Source of the DNA: Marinobacter nauticus
Lineage (GTDB): Bacteria; Pseudomonadota; Gammaproteobacteria; Pseudomonadales; Oleiphilaceae
Reading direction: 5' to 3'
Assembly: GCF_003634635.1 (NCBI RefSeq)
Contig: NZ_RBJB01000006.1
Location: forward strand, 124,001-188,000
DNA: 64,000 nt
The notes under the pieces are model-generated. The model saw nothing but the letters and a program-made list of their open reading frames with translations. It was not told the DNA's origin and did not search any database. Both the position numbers and the translations under genes were made by a program. How positions within the stretch are numbered: position 1 is the stretch's first letter; every line of letters begins with the position of its first letter. Below, one piece after another: positions 1-9,460 of this stretch.

Positions 1-153
1 ATACTCACGCAGAACCATGTCACCGAACTCGGTGGTGACAAACCAGGCGCCTCCCCGCCCGCCCACCGACACAGGACGGGCAAGTTCTCCCCAATACCCG
101 GGTACCAACATGTTTTCTGTAATAGAGGGGTAGGCAGGATTAACAATAAGCAT
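1..153 (-). CDS. kdkA: 3-deoxy-D-manno-octulosonic acid kinase, N-terminal part (cut by window edge)
   Basis: This is the first 51 codons of a minus-strand gene that runs off the left edge. The translation has the KDO-kinase start pattern: a Gly-rich GGRGGAWFV segment at about residues 31-39 followed by MVLREY near residue 50, as in KdkA/WaaP kinases that phosphorylate KDO of the LPS inner core. An in-frame TGA two codons upstream of the ATG at 153 fixes that ATG as the earliest start; a second Met at codon 15 is possible. It is divergent from the glycosyltransferase at 277, and both would serve LPS core assembly. The catalytic kinase residues lie outside the window, so the call rests on the N-terminus and neighbours. 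Confidence 0.65.
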   Translation of the reverse strand, partial: MLIVNPAYPSITENMLVPGYWGELARPVSVGGRGGAWFVTTEFGDMVLREY

Positions 154-276
154 GGATCAACCTGGTAGCCGGCATCTTCTGCAGATTCTGAGGAAGACCC
201 CAGCCCCATCAGTAGGATAAGATGGGACCAAGTTTACCAATGAGCCCAGCCCGGCTCCACATCCAGCAGTTAAAGA

Positions 277-1332
277 TTGGAAACGGACAGTAATTTGATC
301 AACTCAATCTGCATCCTGCGCCTGTCAGCCATTGGCGATGTTACCCATGTCATCCCCGTGGTGTTGAGCCTTCAGGAACAACTCCCCAACGTAAAAGTCA
401 CCTGGGTAATCGGCAAAATCGAGGCAAAACTGATTGGCGACCTGCCCGGTGTCGAGTTCATCATTTTTGACAAGAAGGCTGGCCGAGCAGGCTACGCGGA
501 GCTTCGCCGGAAAATGAAAGGCCGCAAATTTGACGCTCTGCTACACATGCAGGTCGCTTTCCGAGCAAACCTGGCGGCGGCCTGCATCCCGGCACAAGTC
601 AAAATCGGCTACGACAAGGCCCGGAGTAAAGACCTCCACAGCCTGTTTATCAATCGGCGCATCGCACCCGCACCGCATCAGCATGTCAGGGACTGTCTGG
701 CAAGCTTTCTGGAACCACTGGGGCTCAAGGCCGCGCCTCCCCGCTGGGCTATTCCGCTCACTGACGCCGATCACGAATTTGCTCATGGCCATCTGGCCAA
801 GGACAGGAAGAACCTGGTCATCAGCCCCTGCGCCAGCCATACACTGCGCAACTGGCCCGCTGAACGCTATGCTCAACTGGCCGATTACGCCATTGAAACT
901 CATGGCATGAAGGTCATTCTGGTGGGCAGCCCCGCACCGTTCGAGAAAGAATACTGCGAGGCTATCGAAAGCGCCATGAAACACCCGGTTCACAATATCT
1001 GTGGCCAGGACACCCTGAAACAGCTGACTGCTCTGATGAGCCATGCCGACCTGGTTGTGGCCCCCGACACGGGCCCGGCGCACATTGCCAGCGCCGTCGG
1101 AACTGATGTACTCGGCCTATTCGCTGCCAGCAATCCTAACCGCTCAGGGCCATACAGTTCGCTGAAATGGTGTGTAAACCGCTACCCGGAAGCCCTGAAG
1201 CAATTCACCGGAAAAACCGTTGAAGAGGCCCGCTGGGGCGCCAAGGCAGAATTTGAAGGGGCGATGGAACTGGTATCGGTGGACGATGTAACGGCGATGC
1301 TCGACCAATGGGTCACGGAGCATTCAGGGTAG
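277..1332 (+). CDS. Glycosyltransferase family 9 (heptosyltransferase-like) for LPS core
   Basis: The protein has the two-lobed GT9 pattern: an N-terminal LRLSAIGDVTHVIPVV Rossmann start, a middle ISPCASHTLRNWPAERYA acceptor/nucleotide segment and the C-terminal VVAPDTGPAHIASAVG motif typical of ADP-heptose:LPS heptosyltransferases. At about 351 residues it is normal length. It probably transfers a sugar to the LPS inner core on the cytoplasmic face of the inner membrane. A TAA lies two codons upstream of the TTG at 277, so the start is that TTG or the TTG at 295; neither has a strong Shine-Dalgarno, so the start is unsettled. The exact sugar (heptose I, heptose II or other) cannot be told. 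Confidence 0.8.
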   Translation: METDSNLINSICILRLSAIGDVTHVIPVVLSLQEQLPNVKVTWVIGKIEAKLIGDLPGVEFIIFDKKAGRAGYAELRRKMKGRKFDALLHMQVAFRANLAAACIPAQVKIGYDKARSKDLHSLFINRRIAPAPHQHVRDCLASFLEPLGLKAAPPRWAIPLTDADHEFAHGHLAKDRKNLVISPCASHTLRNWPAERYAQLADYAIETHGMKVILVGSPAPFEKEYCEAIESAMKHPVHNICGQDTLKQLTALMSHADLVVAPDTGPAHIASAVGTDVLGLFAASNPNRSGPYSSLKWCVNRYPEALKQFTGKTVEEARWGAKAEFEGAMELVSVDDVTAMLDQWVTEHSG

Positions 1333-1338
1333 CCGCAC

Positions 1339-1356
1339 CCGCCCCCTCAGGGGCGG
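1339..1356. terminator. GC-rich hairpin between convergent genes
   Basis: CCGCCCC at 1339-1345 pairs with GGGGCGG at 1350-1356 around a 4-nt loop. It sits between the ends of the convergent glycosyltransferase and DUF6165 genes. There is no clear T-tract on either side, so termination is plausible only from position. Confidence 0.4.
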
Positions 1357-1374
1357 ATGCATACGGAAACAGGA

Positions 1375-1782
1375 TTATTTCCGTGCGGTGTAGTCCTGAT
1401 AAGACTTCTCTTCCACAAAACGTGAACCCAACGCCAGGTTCACTTCTTTTTTAATGGCCGCACGCTTGTCATTCGTGACATAAACAGCGCGTGCCAGCTC
1501 AATAAAGCGGGGACCAAAGTCCTGATCCGCTTCCTGGTCACGGATGTCGTCCTCAATCACCCAAAGCTCCTCGTTAACCGCTTTGAGCTGCTTACGCAGA
1601 TCGGCGATATCATCGGCTTTGTCGGCCACGGCTTCATCCCAGGTCTTGCTGAGCTCTTCCAGTTCAAGGCGAACATTTCTGACCTTTTCTTCGTCCTTGA
1701 TGCGCTCGGATTTGATTTCGAGGATGGTGATCTTGTCCAGCACCTCACCAAAGGAAACGGGAACCTTGATTACGTCTGCCAT
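1375..1782 (-). CDS. DUF6165 family protein
   Basis: A 135-residue soluble protein that begins MADVIKVPVSFGEVLDKIT and is rich in charged helices (KSERIKDEEKVRNV, AVNEELWVIEDDIRD). It matches my memory of the DUF6165 family found near LPS-core and ilvE/glnE genes in Marinobacter and relatives; its function is unknown. The ATG at 1782 is preferred over an upstream in-frame ATG because AGGA lies at good spacing and the family begins there. It lies just downstream of ilvE on the same strand and may be cotranscribed. Confidence 0.75.
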   Translation of the reverse strand: MADVIKVPVSFGEVLDKITILEIKSERIKDEEKVRNVRLELEELSKTWDEAVADKADDIADLRKQLKAVNEELWVIEDDIRDQEADQDFGPRFIELARAVYVTNDKRAAIKKEVNLALGSRFVEEKSYQDYTARK

Positions 1783-1873
1783 TGTCTCGTCCTGCTTGCT
1801 CGTGGATTCCAAATAACAAGGCCGCCGGGGCCTGTTCAGCGCCGGCGGCCACTTCATACAGATACTGGCTGGA

Positions 1874-2800
1874 TCAGCCTTTTACGTGGCTCAACCACTC
1901 TGAGTGCTTGTCTAGCTTCCCCTTCACCGCGTCAAAATACATGCTCTGCAGCTTTTCGGTAACGGGACCGCGCTTACCTTCACCGATCTGGCGACCATCC
2001 AGTTCGCGGATAGGCAGCACTTCGGCAGCCGTGCCAGTAAAGAACGCTTCCTCAGCAACGTACACCTCATCGCGGGTAATGCGGCGCTCTTTGACCTGCA
2101 GACCAAGGTCTCGGGCAAAGTCAATGATAGTGGCACGGGTGATACCTTCCAGGCAGGAAGTCAGCTCGGGGGTGTGCAATACACCATCACGCACGATAAA
2201 GATGTTCTCACCGGAACCTTCCGCCACGTAGCCCTCGTTATCCAGCAGCAGCGCTTCCTCGGCACCACCGGAGATGGCTTCATTCAGGGCCAGCATGGAA
2301 TTGATGTAGTTACCATTGGCCTTCGCCTTGCACATGGTGATGTTTACATGGTGGCGAGTGTAGGACGAGGTGCGCACCTTGATGCCCAGCTCCTTCGCTT
2401 CCGGAGACATGTAAGACGGCCAGCTCCAGGCCGCAACCATCACATGCACCTTCAGGTTGTCGGCACGCAGACCCATGCCCTCAGAGCCCAGAAATGCCAT
2501 CGGGCGCAGATAGGCCTCATCGAGATTGTTTTCCCGCACCGCTGCTCGTTGGGCCTCGTTGATCTCGTCCTTTGAGAACGGCATCTTCATGTTCAGGATG
2601 TGCGCTGAACGGAACAGCCGATCGGTATGTTCTTTCAGGCGGAAAATCGCCGGGCCATTCGCGGTGTTGTAGGCACGCACACCTTCAAAGCAACCCAGGC
2701 CATAGTGCAGGGTGTGGGTGAGGACGTGGGTTTTGGCTTCCCGCCAGGGAACCATTTCACCATCCAGCCAGATAAGGCCATCGCGATCAGCCATCGACAT
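1874..2800 (-). CDS. ilvE: Branched-chain-amino-acid aminotransferase
   Basis: A fold-type IV PLP aminotransferase of 308 residues, the usual IlvE length. It catalyses the last transamination of Ile, Leu and Val synthesis with glutamate as amino donor. Visible family segments are LTHTLHYGLGCFEGVRAY near the N-terminus, the NYINSMLALNEA region that precedes the PLP lysine area in this subgroup, and EGSGENIFIVRDGVLHTP. Translation starts at the ATG at 2800 or 2794; CAGGAG lies just upstream, and the longer open frame to 2923 has no support. glnE lies 79 bp upstream on the same strand, an order also seen in Pseudomonas. Confidence 0.95.
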   Translation of the reverse strand: MSMADRDGLIWLDGEMVPWREAKTHVLTHTLHYGLGCFEGVRAYNTANGPAIFRLKEHTDRLFRSAHILNMKMPFSKDEINEAQRAAVRENNLDEAYLRPMAFLGSEGMGLRADNLKVHVMVAAWSWPSYMSPEAKELGIKVRTSSYTRHHVNITMCKAKANGNYINSMLALNEAISGGAEEALLLDNEGYVAEGSGENIFIVRDGVLHTPELTSCLEGITRATIIDFARDLGLQVKERRITRDEVYVAEEAFFTGTAAEVLPIRELDGRQIGEGKRGPVTEKLQSMYFDAVKGKLDKHSEWLSHVKG

Positions 2801-2879
2801 TCTGTTCTGCTCCTGAGTAAGCGGTTTTCGGGGAACTGGCATTCTAGCAGCAAACGCCGCCTGAAATAAATTTAGCTTG

Positions 2880-5780
2880 CTACTCAACCATGACTTTTTT
2901 CCACATACTTTGGATGTAGTCACGCTCTTCTGTGAAGGCTCCGCCCTCGACCTGGCTGTTGAGATTCTGCAAAGCTCTGCGGTGGATGGTGGAGCGCAGT
3001 GTGATGAACACCTCCCGCAGCCGCTCAGTGTCTTCTACTGGCAAAACGCCTGCGCGGCCTAATTCTTCCAGTTGGCGGATGTTATCACTCCACTGGGTCA
3101 GCTCCGGGTGTTCCGGGCACCAAGCCAGCATCAGGTACTGCACCATGAACTCGACATCTACGATGCCACCGTTGTCATGCTTGATGTGGAAAACGTCATT
3201 CTGCCGGGCTGCGGGTGTCCCGAGGTTGCTGCGCATTTTCTCACGCATATCGACCACCTCCTGCCGAAGCGACGCCTTTTCCCGTTGTCGGCACAGTATC
3301 TGGTGGCGAATATCCTCGAACGCTTTGAGCGTATCGTCGCAGCCTGCCACTCCCCTGGCGCGGGCCAGCGCCTGATGCTCCCAGGTCCAGGCATCCTCCT
3401 GCTGGTATTTCTCGAACGCCTGCAAGGTACTCACCAGCAAGCCGGAGTTACCCGAGGGGCGCAATCGCATATCCACTTCGTAGAGCTGCCCGGAGGGTGT
3501 CTGGGTACTGAGAATGTGCACGATTCGCTGGCCGAGCCGGGTATAGAACACGGCGTTATCAATAGGCTTGTCGCCATCGGTGGCCAGTTGAGGATCCGCC
3601 TGGTGCACAAACACCAGATCCAGATCTGAGGTGTAGCCCAGCTCGATACCACCGAGCTTGCCGTAACCGATGATGGCGAAATCGGTATCACAGGCGGAGC
3701 CATCGGCGCGCCGCGGGTAACCGTGCCGGCTGACCAGATTCGAGAACGCCACATCCACCACATGATCCAGCACCACCTCGGCAATCCAGGTCAGGTAATC
3801 ACTCACTTTCATCAGCGGCAGCGTGCCCTTTAACTCTGAGGCCGCCACCCTCAACACATGGGCCTTCTTGAAGTAACGCAGAGCCTCCATCTGCTCTTCC
3901 AGATCTTCATACGGAATCCGCAGCATTTGCTGACGCAAATCATCCTGCAACTCTTCCTTGGCCGGCGGACTGTATAGGCTCTCCGCATTCAAAAGTTCGT
4001 CCAGCAGCAAGGGCGTATCCGCCAGCAGGCGCGCAATCCAGGGGCTTTCACTACACAGCCGCACCAACTGCGTCATGGCTCCGGGATTTTCCATCAACAG
4101 AACCATATAGGCGGTTCTGCGCAGAATGGCTTCAACCAGTTGCAGCACACGGTCCAGCGTTTCCGAAGGATTCTCCACATCCATCAGGGCGTTAATCAGG
4201 AGCGGCACAAACTGATTGAGCCGCTTACGCCCCTGGGTCTGCAGAGTCTGCACGGTGCGGCTGTCGCGCAGGCTGGTCAGGCGCTTATAGCTGCCATCCG
4301 GGTCCTCGAATCCGCTTTGCTCCAGCCAGCCCAGGGCACTGGCTTCATCCATTTCCGCCAGCCACAGCTCGTAGCAGCCATCGTCGACACCACCCTCATC
4401 GGCGTCATCCTGTTCTTCCGTGGCGATGATATCCGCAAAATGACGAGCCACCCGGCTTCGATGTTCATCCAGCGCAGACAGGCAGTCTTCCCAGCTATCG
4501 AAGCCCATAATCCTCGCAACCCGAGCGCAGGAAAGCGCATCCTCAGGCAGAACCTGGGTCTGCTTGTCTTCCATACCCTGAAGGGCATGCTCTAGATTGC
4601 GAAGGAACACATAGGCGCCCCTCAGCTCACCGACCACCCGGGACGGAAGCAACTCCAGTTCCTCGAGCTCCTTCAAGATCTGCTGCAACTCACGTTGTTG
4701 CAGCTCCCGATCACGCCCGCCGCGGATTAACTGGAACGCCTGCACCACAAACTCAATTTCCCGAATGCCGCCACTGCCGAGCTTGATATTGTTCTCCAGC
4801 CCCTTCCGGCGAACTTCCCGGCTGATCATTTCTTTCATGCTGCGAAGCGATTCAAAGGCGCTGAAATCAATGTATTTGCGGTAAACGAAGGGTTTGAGGC
4901 TAGCCATCAGTACCTCACCGGCGCGCTGGTCGCCCGCCACGACGCGGGCCTTGACCATGGCATAACGCTCCCAGTCGCGCCCCTGATCCTGGTAATAGGT
5001 TTCCAGGGCGGCGAAGCTCAGGGCGAGCGCACCACTCTGGCCATATGGCCTCAAGCGCATATCCACCCGAAACACGAAACCATCGGCGGTAATCTGGTCC
5101 AGCGCCTGAATCAGCCTTTGGCCAAGTCGGATAAAGAACTGCTGATTATCCAGAGCACGCCGGCCGCCATGGGTTTCGCCTTTTGAGGGAAACGCAAAAA
5201 TCAGGTCGATATCGGAGGAAACGTTCAGCTCCCGGCCGCCGAGCTTGCCCATTCCAAGCACCACCATTTTCTGGGGTGCCTCTTGCCCGGTTACCGGATC
5301 ATCGCCCATGGGAGTACCGAACTCTTCACAGGCTCGTTCGTAAAGCCAATTCAAGGCACCATCAATGGCGGTATCCGCAAAGGCACTGGTAGCGGTCATG
5401 GTTTCATGCAGATCGGCCCACTTCATGAGATCCCGCCAGATAATCCGGAACTGCACTTCCCGCCGGTACTGGCGAAGTGCCGCATGCAACGCCGGTTCAG
5501 AGTCAACGTTCTGCAGGTAATCCCGCCAGCGATCAGCGAGCCAGGCCTCGGTGGTTGGTTCGGTTAAAGGCCGGGCAACAACGGCGGGCTGAACCTGCTC
5601 CGGATGTCGTTCAAGGGTTTGCCGGAGAAACAGGCTACGGGAAATAGCCTCTGCCACATCGGCCTCGGAGACATGGTCACCGGCCAGCCAGCCCGGCAGC
5701 CCCTCCGGGAATACCGATGACCAGCATCCGGAAATCTCCTCCTTGAGCACTCCCGGCAGTGAAGCCCATGGCTCAGACAT
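2880..5780 (-). CDS. glnE: Bifunctional glutamine synthetase adenylyltransferase/adenylyl-removing enzyme
   Basis: A 966-residue GlnE with both nucleotidyltransferase halves. The N-terminal (deadenylylating) half carries LGGRELNVSSDIDLIFAFPS near residue 190, and the C-terminal (adenylylating) half carries GYTSDLDLVFVHQ near residue 700; the paired Asp residues are intact in both. It attaches or removes AMP on the conserved tyrosine of GlnA, under PII control. Its substrate glnA lies 7.5 kb away at 13326. Length and architecture are normal. The TAA-free start at 5780 (MSEPWASLPG) is typical. Confidence 0.97.
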   Translation of the reverse strand: MSEPWASLPGVLKEEISGCWSSVFPEGLPGWLAGDHVSEADVAEAISRSLFLRQTLERHPEQVQPAVVARPLTEPTTEAWLADRWRDYLQNVDSEPALHAALRQYRREVQFRIIWRDLMKWADLHETMTATSAFADTAIDGALNWLYERACEEFGTPMGDDPVTGQEAPQKMVVLGMGKLGGRELNVSSDIDLIFAFPSKGETHGGRRALDNQQFFIRLGQRLIQALDQITADGFVFRVDMRLRPYGQSGALALSFAALETYYQDQGRDWERYAMVKARVVAGDQRAGEVLMASLKPFVYRKYIDFSAFESLRSMKEMISREVRRKGLENNIKLGSGGIREIEFVVQAFQLIRGGRDRELQQRELQQILKELEELELLPSRVVGELRGAYVFLRNLEHALQGMEDKQTQVLPEDALSCARVARIMGFDSWEDCLSALDEHRSRVARHFADIIATEEQDDADEGGVDDGCYELWLAEMDEASALGWLEQSGFEDPDGSYKRLTSLRDSRTVQTLQTQGRKRLNQFVPLLINALMDVENPSETLDRVLQLVEAILRRTAYMVLLMENPGAMTQLVRLCSESPWIARLLADTPLLLDELLNAESLYSPPAKEELQDDLRQQMLRIPYEDLEEQMEALRYFKKAHVLRVAASELKGTLPLMKVSDYLTWIAEVVLDHVVDVAFSNLVSRHGYPRRADGSACDTDFAIIGYGKLGGIELGYTSDLDLVFVHQADPQLATDGDKPIDNAVFYTRLGQRIVHILSTQTPSGQLYEVDMRLRPSGNSGLLVSTLQAFEKYQQEDAWTWEHQALARARGVAGCDDTLKAFEDIRHQILCRQREKASLRQEVVDMREKMRSNLGTPAARQNDVFHIKHDNGGIVDVEFMVQYLMLAWCPEHPELTQWSDNIRQLEELGRAGVLPVEDTERLREVFITLRSTIHRRALQNLNSQVEGGAFTEERDYIQSMWKKVMVE

Positions 5781-5860
5781 AACGCAACCCTCTGTCTCTC
5801 TGATATATTTCAGGTACTGTATAACGAACTCGCCAAGGACTGAACAGGCACCCGCTCTCC

Positions 5861-7054
5861 ATGATGCGAAATAAACGCCCTCTGAATCCGGAACATACCC
5901 AATCCCACCTCCCTATGGGCGGACTTATAAGAAGTCGGATCAACCGGCTCTTTGCCATCCTCGGGGGACTGGTATCGGCACAGATTCTTATCCTGTGGGC
6001 TGCAGAGCCACTCTCGTTCTTTGAAGCCGTATGGCTCACCATGACGACGCTGGTTACCGTGGGCTATGGCGACTACTCCCCGGTCACGCCCGTCGGCCGG
6101 ATCAGCACCATTGTACTGATGTTCGTCTCAGCCATTACCCTGTTAACCCTGATCGTAAGTGATTACATCGAATACCGTTTCTACCGCAGAGAACGCATAC
6201 TGACCGGACGTTGGATTTACAAAATGAAAGACCACATTGTCATCATCAACACCCCTCGAAGCGGCGGCGAACAGTACTTCATGCGATTCGCCTCGCAGAT
6301 TCGCTCGGTCCCTGAGTACCACACGGTGCCGATAATGCTGCTTACGCGGCAATTTCCGGGAGGTCTGCCTGCAGAACTGTCTGACTGCGGCGTCGTTCAC
6401 TTTCACGGCGCAGGAAATGACCCGGAAGCCCTGAAATCCGTGCACGCTGGCAGCGCCAAGCACATCATCGTGCTGGCAGCCGACGAATCAGACCCGATGT
6501 CAGACAGCCTGACCTTTGATATCGCCCATCGACTGGCCGAATCCAATCTGGGCGGCAGAACCACGGTTGAATGTGTCGGCGACCACAACCGTACAAGATT
6601 CAAAGCACTGGGCGTTCGCACCACCATTCGCCCCGTGCGCACCTACCCTGAAATCATGGTTCGCTCCGTGGTTGCCCCTGGTTCCGAAAAAGTTCTGGAA
6701 GACATGTTCAACTACGAGCGAGATCATCCCCATCGTTATGATCTCAAGCTCGACGACCTTACCTGGGCGGATATTGTCAGCGCTCTGATCCGCCACGGCA
6801 TCGGAACGGCTCTGGCCTACATCGATCACGACAATGAAGTCATCTGCCACCCGGATACCAACGCCGAGGTTGAGGGCAAGGGGCTGATTGTTCTGGTGCG
6901 TTCCAGCGAGACGCCGGAAGTTTCCGTGGTAGAGGAAGCGCTGGACCGGTACCGGGAGTTTCTCAAGCAGTGGCGCACCATGCATGAGCAAAACCAGAAA
7001 GCCGCCACCGAGAGCTCTGAAGAGCCCCCGTCAGCCGGCGGCAGCGAGCGCTAG
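5861..7054 (+). CDS. Two-TM potassium channel with cytoplasmic TrkA/RCK-like domain
   Basis: After a short N-terminus, residues about 28-50 form TM1, a pore helix leads to the K+ selectivity filter TVGYGD near residue 67, and TM2 follows (TIVLMFVSAITLLTLIV). The rest is cytoplasmic and resembles an RCK/TrkA-N Rossmann domain (HIVIINTPRSGGEQ, then HIIVLAADESDPMSDS). This is the layout of prokaryotic ligand-gated K+ channels (Kch/MthK type). The C-terminal ~30 residues are acidic and disordered. The gene is divergent from glnE, and its 3' end overlaps the convergent CYTH gene by 24 bp. The gating ligand is unknown. Confidence 0.88.
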   Translation: MMRNKRPLNPEHTQSHLPMGGLIRSRINRLFAILGGLVSAQILILWAAEPLSFFEAVWLTMTTLVTVGYGDYSPVTPVGRISTIVLMFVSAITLLTLIVSDYIEYRFYRRERILTGRWIYKMKDHIVIINTPRSGGEQYFMRFASQIRSVPEYHTVPIMLLTRQFPGGLPAELSDCGVVHFHGAGNDPEALKSVHAGSAKHIIVLAADESDPMSDSLTFDIAHRLAESNLGGRTTVECVGDHNRTRFKALGVRTTIRPVRTYPEIMVRSVVAPGSEKVLEDMFNYERDHPHRYDLKLDDLTWADIVSALIRHGIGTALAYIDHDNEVICHPDTNAEVEGKGLIVLVRSSETPEVSVVEEALDRYREFLKQWRTMHEQNQKAATESSEEPPSAGGSER

Positions 7055-7891
7055 TTGCAACTGACCGAATTCAGGAAATTGCTCAACTAGGGTCGGCACC
7101 GTAATTCCGGCTTGCAGCGCCTTGGCTACCGGCCTCCAAACGGGCAATAGTCCGGCCGCTTCCACCTGCGGCTCAATCTTCGCAAGCGTGCTTGCGGGCA
7201 GACGCATCGTGTCACCGGTTAACCAGGCCTGACTCAGATAATGCAGAAAAGATACCGAGCTGAATCCGGAAGCGGGCAGCACCAGCGACGGGCAGTAGAT
7301 TCCGGCAAGGTAGTAACCTTGCTCGGCTTTGCTTGCCAGGTTAAGAAAAACCGGGACCGCTTGCGCAAGAGCACGGGCGTTTTCAAGCAGCGCTGCAGGC
7401 TCTCCCGCTTTCAGCTCAAATTCCACCTCATGAAGAGGCCTTGCCCGCTTTCCACCCACCACTTCGCCTGAGTCCAGAGCGACCTCAATTACAGACTCCG
7501 CTTGCTCCAGCATGATAATACGCCGCCGGAAGTTGGTCTCGAACGCCAACTCCAATTCGTCAAGGTTGACCTGAGACCTCAACGGAGTCTGCTCCAAAAG
7601 CCCAAGATCCAGATCCGGCCCCGGCAGATCCCACTCCCACTCCTGGCGGCGATGGGCACCGCTTACGAACTCGCCCTGGGTTTTCAAGGTCTGGATATAG
7701 CGATCACCGGCCTGACGGACTCGCAACGCAGCACGGGCCTGGTTTAACCCGGCATTCGGGGTGTCGTAGTAGCGATTGACCAGTGTTTTGACCGGACCTT
7801 CGCTTGCACCCGGTCGACCTTTGAGCCACTCGAAGGCCCGGGACTGCGCGGATTCTGACAGGGTCAGCTTTACTTCAAGTTCCGTGGCCAC
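7031..7891 (-). CDS. CYTH domain protein, inorganic triphosphatase-like
   Basis: The protein begins MATELEVKLTLS, carrying the ExExK signature of CYTH (triphosphate tunnel) enzymes, followed by basic strands (LVNRYYDTPN, ALRVRQAGDRYIQTLKT) and acidic EVEFELKAGE. These line the tunnel that binds triphosphate and metal. It resembles the CYTH half of YgiF; the C-terminal ~90 residues are shorter than a full CHAD domain. The start is the GTG at 7891, because AGGAG lies seven bases upstream and family proteins begin with MATELE; the open frame to 7960 is not used. It is convergent with the K+ channel gene. Confidence 0.82.
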   Translation of the reverse strand: MATELEVKLTLSESAQSRAFEWLKGRPGASEGPVKTLVNRYYDTPNAGLNQARAALRVRQAGDRYIQTLKTQGEFVSGAHRRQEWEWDLPGPDLDLGLLEQTPLRSQVNLDELELAFETNFRRRIIMLEQAESVIEVALDSGEVVGGKRARPLHEVEFELKAGEPAALLENARALAQAVPVFLNLASKAEQGYYLAGIYCPSLVLPASGFSSVSFLHYLSQAWLTGDTMRLPASTLAKIEPQVEAAGLLPVWRPVAKALQAGITVPTLVEQFPEFGQLQLALAAAG

Positions 7892-7930
7892 TGAAACGCT
7901 CCTGATGATTTCTCTTCCTGTAAAAACAGA

Positions 7931-7957
7931 AAAGCCGGTGACAGAGTCACCGGCTTT
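7931..7957 (-). terminator. Rho-independent terminator after porin gene
   Basis: A perfect 12-bp stem (AAAGCCGGTGAC / GTCACCGGCTTT) with a 3-nt loop lies 30 bp beyond the porin stop codon. Read on the minus strand it is followed by a T-rich run, so it ends porin transcription before the CYTH gene. Confidence 0.85.
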
Positions 7958-7986
7958 CAATACTACTTGACTAGCTTATTAGCTGA

Positions 7987-8997
7987 TCAGAAGTAGTAAA
8001 CAGCGCCAACGGCTGCGATGGCACGCTCATCACCAGCAGGTGAGGCATTGCCAGAAGCAAAGAACTCATTGATTGAGTCTTCGTCATTGGACTGCAGGTA
8101 ACCTTCTACGTAAACGTACATGTGGTCGGATACGTTATGCAGCGCCTGCAGGGTGATGATGTCGTAATCGTCTTCTGCGTCTGTGTCGTCAGAAACCATC
8201 TCATAAGAAAGCGCGAACTGGTTAGCGCCCAGAGTGTAAACACCCATAACACCAAACACATCGCTCACGTCTTTACGAGTCTGGTATTCTGCAGAAACGG
8301 ACAGGTTATCCAGGTTGTAGCCGGCGCGCAGACCGTAGGTGTTCTCGTTGTTGCCGTCGCCATTATCGTTGGAGTCAATAGCAAAGGCCAGCTCGAGAGC
8401 ATCAACTTCATACATTGCAGCCAGCTGATACGGATAGGATTTATCAGCACCCTGAGACTCACCGTCACCATTGATCTGAACAGCCGCACCCAGAGTCAGA
8501 CCACCGAAGGACGGAGACACGTACTGAACCAGGTCGCCTTCACCAGTGCTGTAAGAACCGCCAGCGCTTGCACCGATCTCGTAAAAGTTTGCGATTTGAT
8601 CAATCGCAGACTCGTACAGGGAGTCGTCAGAGCCGACCCATACCTGGCCAAAGCTGTCACCCTTAACACCGATGTAAGCTTCGTCGATGTTCGCGCCATC
8701 GGAGTCTTTTTCATCAGCGCCAAAGCCGTCGAGCTCCAGCTTGAAGAAACCGGTAACGCCCGGGGCGATTTCGTGGTCGTGCTTAACGCCCAGAGTGGTT
8801 CCGTTGTCAAAGTGGCTCAGCTCAGAGTCGCCACCGTCAATGTTTTCGTGAGCGATAGCATACTGAATGTTACCGTAAACGCTCGGCATGGAATCCATCT
8901 TGGCAGCCAGCTCAGCAGCAGACAGATTAGACTGTGCCATGGCAGCGCCAGAGAAGGTTGCAGCTGCAACAGCAGAAGCAAGAATCGTTTTTTTCAT
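7987..8997 (-). CDS. Gram-negative general porin
   Basis: A 336-residue outer-membrane protein. It starts with signal peptide MKKTILASAVAAATFSGAAMA (cleavage after AMA, about residue 21) and ends in the aromatic AVGAVYYF expected of an OMP C-terminus. It has many alternating amphipathic strands (GVTGFFKLELDG, TYGLRAGYNLD, MYVYVEGYLQ) and is acidic (several D/E-rich loops), as in marine porins. It probably forms a 16-stranded trimeric diffusion pore (Porin_4 family). It has its own terminator and a long upstream leader, so it is likely monocistronic and separately regulated. Confidence 0.9.
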   Translation of the reverse strand: MKKTILASAVAAATFSGAAMAQSNLSAAELAAKMDSMPSVYGNIQYAIAHENIDGGDSELSHFDNGTTLGVKHDHEIAPGVTGFFKLELDGFGADEKDSDGANIDEAYIGVKGDSFGQVWVGSDDSLYESAIDQIANFYEIGASAGGSYSTGEGDLVQYVSPSFGGLTLGAAVQINGDGESQGADKSYPYQLAAMYEVDALELAFAIDSNDNGDGNNENTYGLRAGYNLDNLSVSAEYQTRKDVSDVFGVMGVYTLGANQFALSYEMVSDDTDAEDDYDIITLQALHNVSDHMYVYVEGYLQSNDEDSINEFFASGNASPAGDERAIAAVGAVYYF

Positions 8998-9021
8998 GTT
9001 GCGTCTTCCTTTTTGAGTTAA

Positions 9022-9460
9022 CTCAGGTTTTCGACGGGTCTAAATCCCGATTTTTATTGGCCGGCACAACGCTTGGCTCTGCCTGCCGGGTATCTGACTG
9101 GCCCCTGTCATTCCTGCGGGAACAGCTTTTCTTCTTTTTATAAGACAAGCACGCTTGCCTTAGATCTCAACCACTTACACAGCTTTATTAAAGCTCTGCG
9201 TGATGAACCTGTTTTAATACAATGTGCCATTTTTTGCAAATTTTTAATGGCTATTTTTTAGCCCCATTTGCATTCGTAACCTTTGTCGTTAGATCAGCCT
9301 GGACTAACAACCTCTCCCATTTCCACAACAAATTCAGGGCCAGATAACCAAAAAAATCTGAAAAACAAGCGGTTATCTTACGCTCAACGCTTCCTCAGCC
9401 GAGGGCCACAAAACAATACCTCAAATCACGCACTTTCGTGAGGCACTGCTGGCAACTGCG
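9022..9460. other. Intergenic region upstream of the porin gene
   Basis: These 439 bp separate dtd from the porin gene, both on the minus strand. The half nearest the porin is AT-rich. I see no ORF with coding character and no promoter good enough to place. A long leader could host sRNA or regulator control of the porin, but nothing specific is visible. Confidence 0.4.
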